A stretch of 10,477 bases of DNA, taken from DATGMB01 sp035293845 (GTDB lineage Bacteria > Acidobacteriota > Terriglobia > Bryobacterales > Bryobacteraceae). The stretch spans positions 1-10,477 of the forward strand of contig DATGMB010000183.1 in the NCBI GenBank assembly GCA_035293845.1, read 5' to 3'. The position numbers and the translations under genes are program-made. Below, in pieces: positions 6,926 through 10,477 of the stretch (position 1 is the stretch's first letter; each line of letters starts with the position of its first letter). Below the pieces are notes generated by a model. It saw only the letters and a list, made by a program, of their open reading frames with translations, made no database searches and was not told the DNA's origin.

Positions 6926-6954
6926 ATAATAGGTTCAATTTTTCGGTCTGCCAA
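6926..6954 (-). promoter_or_regulatory. Sigma-70-type promoter of the ECF sigma operon
   Basis: On the minus strand TTGGCA (6954-6949) is followed after exactly 17 bases by TATTAT (6931-6926). Predicted transcription start is near 6919, about 30 bases before the ATG at 6887. The match to the primary-sigma consensus is good (5/6 and 5/6). It lies in the 138-bp divergent gap shared with the UPF0104 gene; no comparably good plus-strand promoter was seen. Confidence 0.65.
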
Positions 6955-7012
6955 CCCGGTAGCGCGGGCCGCTGCCCCGCCCGTTCGGCGCAGGCCGCGG
7001 GCCCCGCACCAC

Positions 7013-7019
7013 AAGGAGG
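7013..7019 (+). promoter_or_regulatory. Shine-Dalgarno AAGGAGG that decides an ATT start
   Basis: AAGGAGG at 7013-7019 is a full match to the anti-Shine-Dalgarno. Six bases (CAAACG) separate it from ATT at 7026. No ATG, GTG or TTG lies in frame near it, so this site is the main evidence that the downstream gene begins at ATT. Confidence 0.7.
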
Positions 7020-7025
7020 CAAACG

Positions 7026-8081
7026 ATTCGACAACACACCTGGCGCTGGACGGCGGCCTGCGCGCTGGCGGCGGCCGCCCTGCTCTGGTTCCTGCACAGC
7101 CAGCTTGCGGCGCGCCGCTTCGACTGGAGCCTGTTGACCGGCGGAATCGCCGGCCTGCGCTGGAACTGGCTGGCAGTGTCCCTCATCCCGATCTTCGGCA
7201 CCTACTATGGACGCGCCTTGCGCTGGGCGGTTTTTCTGAAGCCGATGAAGCCGCGCCCTTCGATCGCCAGCCTCACCAGCGCCACCGTAATGGGCTTCAC
7301 CGCCATCACCCTGTTCGGCCGGCCGGGCGAATTCGTTCGGCCGTATCTGATTGCAAAGAAAGAGCAGGTTCCCGTCAGCTCGCAATTCGCCGCCTGGCTC
7401 CTGGAACGCATCTTCGACCTCCTCATGGCGCTGCTGGTATTTGCCTTCGCACTCGCCCGGGTGCGCAGCTCGGAGCTCGCGGCCAGCCCGAGGCTGGAAT
7501 GGGTCCTCGCTACCGGCGGGCGCTTCGTGAGTGTGGCCTGCCTCGCGATTCTGGCGGTCCTCCTCGGTTTTCGCCACCTGTCCGGACCGCTCCACGCCCG
7601 CATCTCCGCCGGTCTCCGCTTTTTTCCCGAACACCGCTTCCAGAAGCTCGGCCAAATCGTATCTACATTTGTAGATGGAATCGCCGCGGCACGCAGCGAC
7701 GGCGCCCTGTTCCTCATCTTTGTCTACTCCCTGGCCGAATGGCTGCTGATTGCGGCCGCCTACTGGAGCCTGGCGCAATCGTTTCCCGCAACCAGTAAAT
7801 TTACAATTGTAGATGTATTGATTTTCCTGGGCTTCGTCTCCTTCGGGGCAGCAGTCCAGATCCCCGGTATAGGCGGTGGCATGCAGGTGATGGCCGTGCT
7901 GGTACTGACGGAGTTGTTCGGCATGCGCCTGGAGCTCGCCACCGCATTCGCCTTTCTCCTCTGGTTTATTACTTTTGTAGCAATTGTGCCCGTGGGCTTG
8001 ATCCTGGCACTCAAGGAAGGTCTGGACTGGCGCAGCGCCCTGGCGGGCGCGCGCCGCATCGGAGGGGAGGTCGCGCCGTGA
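7026..8081 (+). CDS. UPF0104 / lysylphosphatidylglycerol synthase TM-region family integral membrane protein, likely ATT start
   Basis: A 351-residue polytopic membrane protein of the family that includes the flippase/TM half of MprF and many stand-alone proteins of unknown role. Reading from ATT 7026 gives a basic start (IRQHTWRW) followed by a first membrane helix over about 9-27 (with ALAAAALLWFLHSQLA). Family landmarks follow: R-x-L-R-W (YYGRALRWAVFLKP), TLFGRPGEFVRPYLIA, LLERIFDLLMALLVF, a central region with several membrane segments, and FGAAVQIPGIGGGMQVMAV near the end. The first TTG (7134) would delete helix 1, so it is rejected as start. There is no MprF-type C-terminal aminoacyltransferase domain. 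The gene overlaps nrdR by GTGA (8078-8081). Two 16-bp palindromes made of AT-rich codons lie within it (7661-7676, 7799-7814). Family is clear; substrate is unknown. Confidence 0.9.
   Translation: MRQHTWRWTAACALAAAALLWFLHSQLAARRFDWSLLTGGIAGLRWNWLAVSLIPIFGTYYGRALRWAVFLKPMKPRPSIASLTSATVMGFTAITLFGRPGEFVRPYLIAKKEQVPVSSQFAAWLLERIFDLLMALLVFAFALARVRSSELAASPRLEWVLATGGRFVSVACLAILAVLLGFRHLSGPLHARISAGLRFFPEHRFQKLGQIVSTFVDGIAAARSDGALFLIFVYSLAEWLLIAAAYWSLAQSFPATSKFTIVDVLIFLGFVSFGAAVQIPGIGGGMQVMAVLVLTELFGMRLELATAFAFLLWFITFVAIVPVGLILALKEGLDWRSALAGARRIGGEVAP
7661..7676. repeat. 16-bp palindrome ATCTACA-TT-TGTAGAT inside UPF0104 gene
   Basis: Perfect 7-bp arms around TT. The core TACA-NN-TGTA is the half-site arrangement of BlaI/MecI-type operators. 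It encodes S-T-F-V-D with AT-ending codons (TCT ACA TTT GTA GAT) in a gene that otherwise prefers GC-ending codons. The palindrome is seen directly; an operator role is speculative. Confidence 0.45.
7799..7814. repeat. Second copy of the palindrome, ATTTACA-AT-TGTAGAT
   Basis: Matches the copy at 7661 at 14 of 16 positions and again has a TACA-NN-TGTA core, with one mismatched pair in the arms. Centre-to-centre distance is 138 bp. It encodes F-T-I-V-D with AT-ending codons. A weaker third look-alike (TTACTTTTGTAG) lies at 7969-7980. Confidence 0.45.
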
Positions 8082-8539
8082 AATGCCCTTTTTGCAATCA
8101 CATGGAAGACAAAGTCGTGGATTCGCGGGAGACCCGCGAAGGCGACACCATCCGCCGCCGCCGCGAGTGCCTGGCCTGTGAGCGCCGCTTCACCACCTAT
8201 GAGCGCATCGATGAAGTCCCCTACATGGTGATCAAGAAGGACGGCCGGCGGGAGAAGTTCGACCGCCAGAAAGTCCTGGGAGGGCTGTTGAAGGCGTGTG
8301 AGAAGCGGCCCATCAGCATGGCGAAACTCTCCGACCTGGTGAACCGGGTCGAGTCCAAGGTCAGCGATTCCCCCGATCGCGAAATATCAACTACTGAAAT
8401 AGGAGAATTTCTCATGGACGCCCTGCGCGACATGGACAAGATCGCCTACGTCCGTTTCGCCTCGGTCTACCGCGATTTCCAGGATGAGCAGGCGTTTTTC
8501 AACGAATTAAAGAACCTGATGCGGCAGAAGCTGCCCTAG
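8078..8539 (+). CDS. nrdR: Transcriptional repressor NrdR
   Basis: Cytosolic zinc-ribbon/ATP-cone repressor of ribonucleotide reductase genes that senses ATP/dATP. Length 153 residues, normal for the family. The N-terminal zinc ribbon has Cys3-x2-Cys6 (MKCPFCNH) and Cys31-x2-Cys34 (ECLACERRFTTYER), with the basic D-S-R-E-T-R-E-G-D-T-I-R-R-R-R-E segment between them. The ATP-cone runs from about 49 (MVIKKDGRREKFDRQKV) to about 139 (KIAYVRFASVYRDFQD). The GTG start at 8078 overlaps the preceding stop as GTGA and has GGAGGGGAGG at 8061-8070 with 7-base spacing. Coupling to an UPF0104 protein suggests co-transcription rather than a shared function. No ribonucleotide reductase gene and no clear NrdR box pair are seen in the window. 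Codons at 8381-8410 are unusually AT-rich, with two ATA codons. Confidence 0.98.
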   Translation: MKCPFCNHMEDKVVDSRETREGDTIRRRRECLACERRFTTYERIDEVPYMVIKKDGRREKFDRQKVLGGLLKACEKRPISMAKLSDLVNRVESKVSDSPDREISTTEIGEFLMDALRDMDKIAYVRFASVYRDFQDEQAFFNELKNLMRQKLP

Positions 8540-8588
8540 AACCCAGGTCCCCCGGATCCCCACCGCCCCCAAATCGCTCACGCCAGGG

Positions 8589-8607
8589 ATTTGGCTTCGT
8601 TCCGAAA
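8589..8607 (+). repeat. Direct repeat copy 1 (ATTTGGCTTCGTTCCGAAA)
   Basis: Identical to the 8694 copy at 18 of 19 positions (T for G at the twelfth base), with 105 bp between starts. Flanking bases differ. Unknown origin; possibly a piece of a dispersed noncoding element. Confidence 0.6.
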
Positions 8608-8663
8608 ATCGGCGGCATCCCGGACTTCGGCGCTCTGACCTGACCCCTGATCCCGACTCCCTA

Positions 8664-8729
8664 ACGTCCACGCCCCGGCCTGCGATCCCGCGAATTTGGC
8701 TTCGGTCCGAAACTTTGCCCCGTGGACGT
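8664..8729. repeat. 9-bp inverted repeat ACGTCCACG...CGTGGACGT enclosing direct-repeat copy 2
   Basis: Arms at 8664-8672 and 8721-8729 are perfect complements with a 48-bp interior. The interior contains the second repeat copy (8694-8712), whose own centre TTCGGTCCGAA (8701-8711) is a perfect palindrome. This could fold as a long stem with a small inner hairpin. Confidence 0.45.
8694..8712 (+). repeat. Direct repeat copy 2 (ATTTGGCTTCGGTCCGAAA)
   Basis: Second copy of the 19-bp unit. Unlike copy 1 it contains a perfect TTCGG-T-CCGAA palindrome, and it sits between the arms of the inverted repeat at 8664/8721. Confidence 0.6.
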
Positions 8730-8982
8730 GCGTCAGACTCCCTGCCCCCCGATCCCGGATGCCTGATTTTCTGTAACCTAAACGATCTTCAGACATCTTT
8801 AAAAATAGGGCTTTAATTTTGCTGGGGATTGATGCTATCATCAGTCGGAAGTCGAACCCCGAATGCAGCCAATCTTCTCCATACTTCGGGCTGGACCAGC
8901 AACCCATTTTTTCAGATTTTAAACCCATTTCCCAAAGACATCTGTCGAACTATCGCGTGTCAAAAGGGGGAGGTGAGTCTTA

Positions 8983-10477
<1,495 letters not shown>

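Larger units (their letters stand above)
8540..8982. other. 443-bp intergenic region between nrdR and rpoD: repeats plus AT-rich promoter zone
   Basis: No convincing gene. The first half (8540-8760) is GC-rich. It holds a weak hairpin after nrdR (CCAAATC 8569-8575 with GATTTGG 8588-8594), a 19-bp direct repeat at 8589 and 8694, and an inverted repeat at 8664/8721. The second half (8760-8960) is clearly AT-rich and presumably holds the rpoD promoter. The best -10 candidate is TATCAT (8836-8841) with a weak -35 TTAATT (8813-8818) 17 bases upstream, followed by a leader of about 135 bases. An open minus-strand frame over 8578-8928 lacks a start signal and protein-like composition and is not called. 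Confidence 0.6.

Noticed and set aside
7134..7136. TTG as start of the UPF0104 protein
   Set aside because: No ribosome-binding site, and it would remove the first membrane helix, which is encoded in frame behind a perfect Shine-Dalgarno.
6924..7778. Minus-strand open frame of 284 codons opposite the UPF0104 gene
   Set aside because: Gly/Glu/Ala/Arg-rich shadow; the plus strand encodes family motifs and membrane helices.
7661..7814. The two intragenic palindromes as NrdR boxes
   Set aside because: NrdR boxes are AT-core sites of the form ACACNATATATNGTGT and come as pairs about 31-32 bp apart; these have TACA-NN-TGTA cores 138 bp apart.
8578..8928. Minus-strand 116-codon open frame in the nrdR-rpoD gap
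   Set aside because: No convincing ribosome-binding site, runs through direct and inverted repeats, and composition is not protein-like.

Overview
The window is a high-GC bacterial chromosome segment made mostly of housekeeping and envelope genes. The gene content fits Acidobacteriota, perhaps the Solibacter/Bryobacter group: a zf-HC2 anti-sigma factor with a B-box/TM2 membrane protein, LiaF-like proteins and a DUF4097 protein, a Tat-type exported enolase-superfamily enzyme, and nrdR just upstream of rpoD. The taxonomic call is inference from gene style; no marker search was possible.

Layout: positions 1-583 (+) hold the C-terminal part of glyceraldehyde-3-phosphate dehydrogenase. A strong GC hairpin follows, and then two overlapping minus-strand genes: an unrecognised 172-residue protein (645-1163) and, upstream of it, a nucleotidyltransferase-like gene (1160-1770). 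The latter is broken by what looks like three single-base indels, the first inside the expected metal-binding DxD motif. Divergent from it, 26 bp away, is a galactonate-dehydratase-like enzyme with a twin-arginine leader (1797-3038, +). A short convergent gap with an octamer tandem repeat closes this half.

Positions 3084-6887 (-) form one tightly packed five-gene operon, transcribed right to left: ECF sigma factor, zf-HC2 anti-sigma factor, B-box zinc-finger/TM2/LiaF-like membrane protein, small LiaI/LiaF-like membrane protein, and DUF4097 protein with membrane anchors. Most junctions are ATGA overlaps, and a good sigma-70-type promoter lies at 6926-6954. It reads as an envelope-sensing or envelope-stress module.

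On the plus strand follow an UPF0104/lysylphosphatidylglycerol-synthase-TM family protein (7026-8081), probably starting at a rare ATT codon behind a perfect Shine-Dalgarno, and nrdR (8078-8539), overlapping it by GTGA. A 443-bp gap (8540-8982) carries a 19-bp direct repeat, an inverted repeat and an AT-rich presumed promoter zone. The primary sigma factor gene rpoD/sigA starts at GTG 8983 and runs off the right edge. Two near-identical 16-bp palindromes with TACA-NN-TGTA cores lie inside the UPF0104 gene and are the most unusual small-scale signal.

I see no phage, insertion sequence, CRISPR array, tRNA or rRNA. The best candidates for something little described are the ECF/B-box/LiaF/DUF4097 operon, the decayed nucleotidyltransferase pair and the intragenic palindromes.
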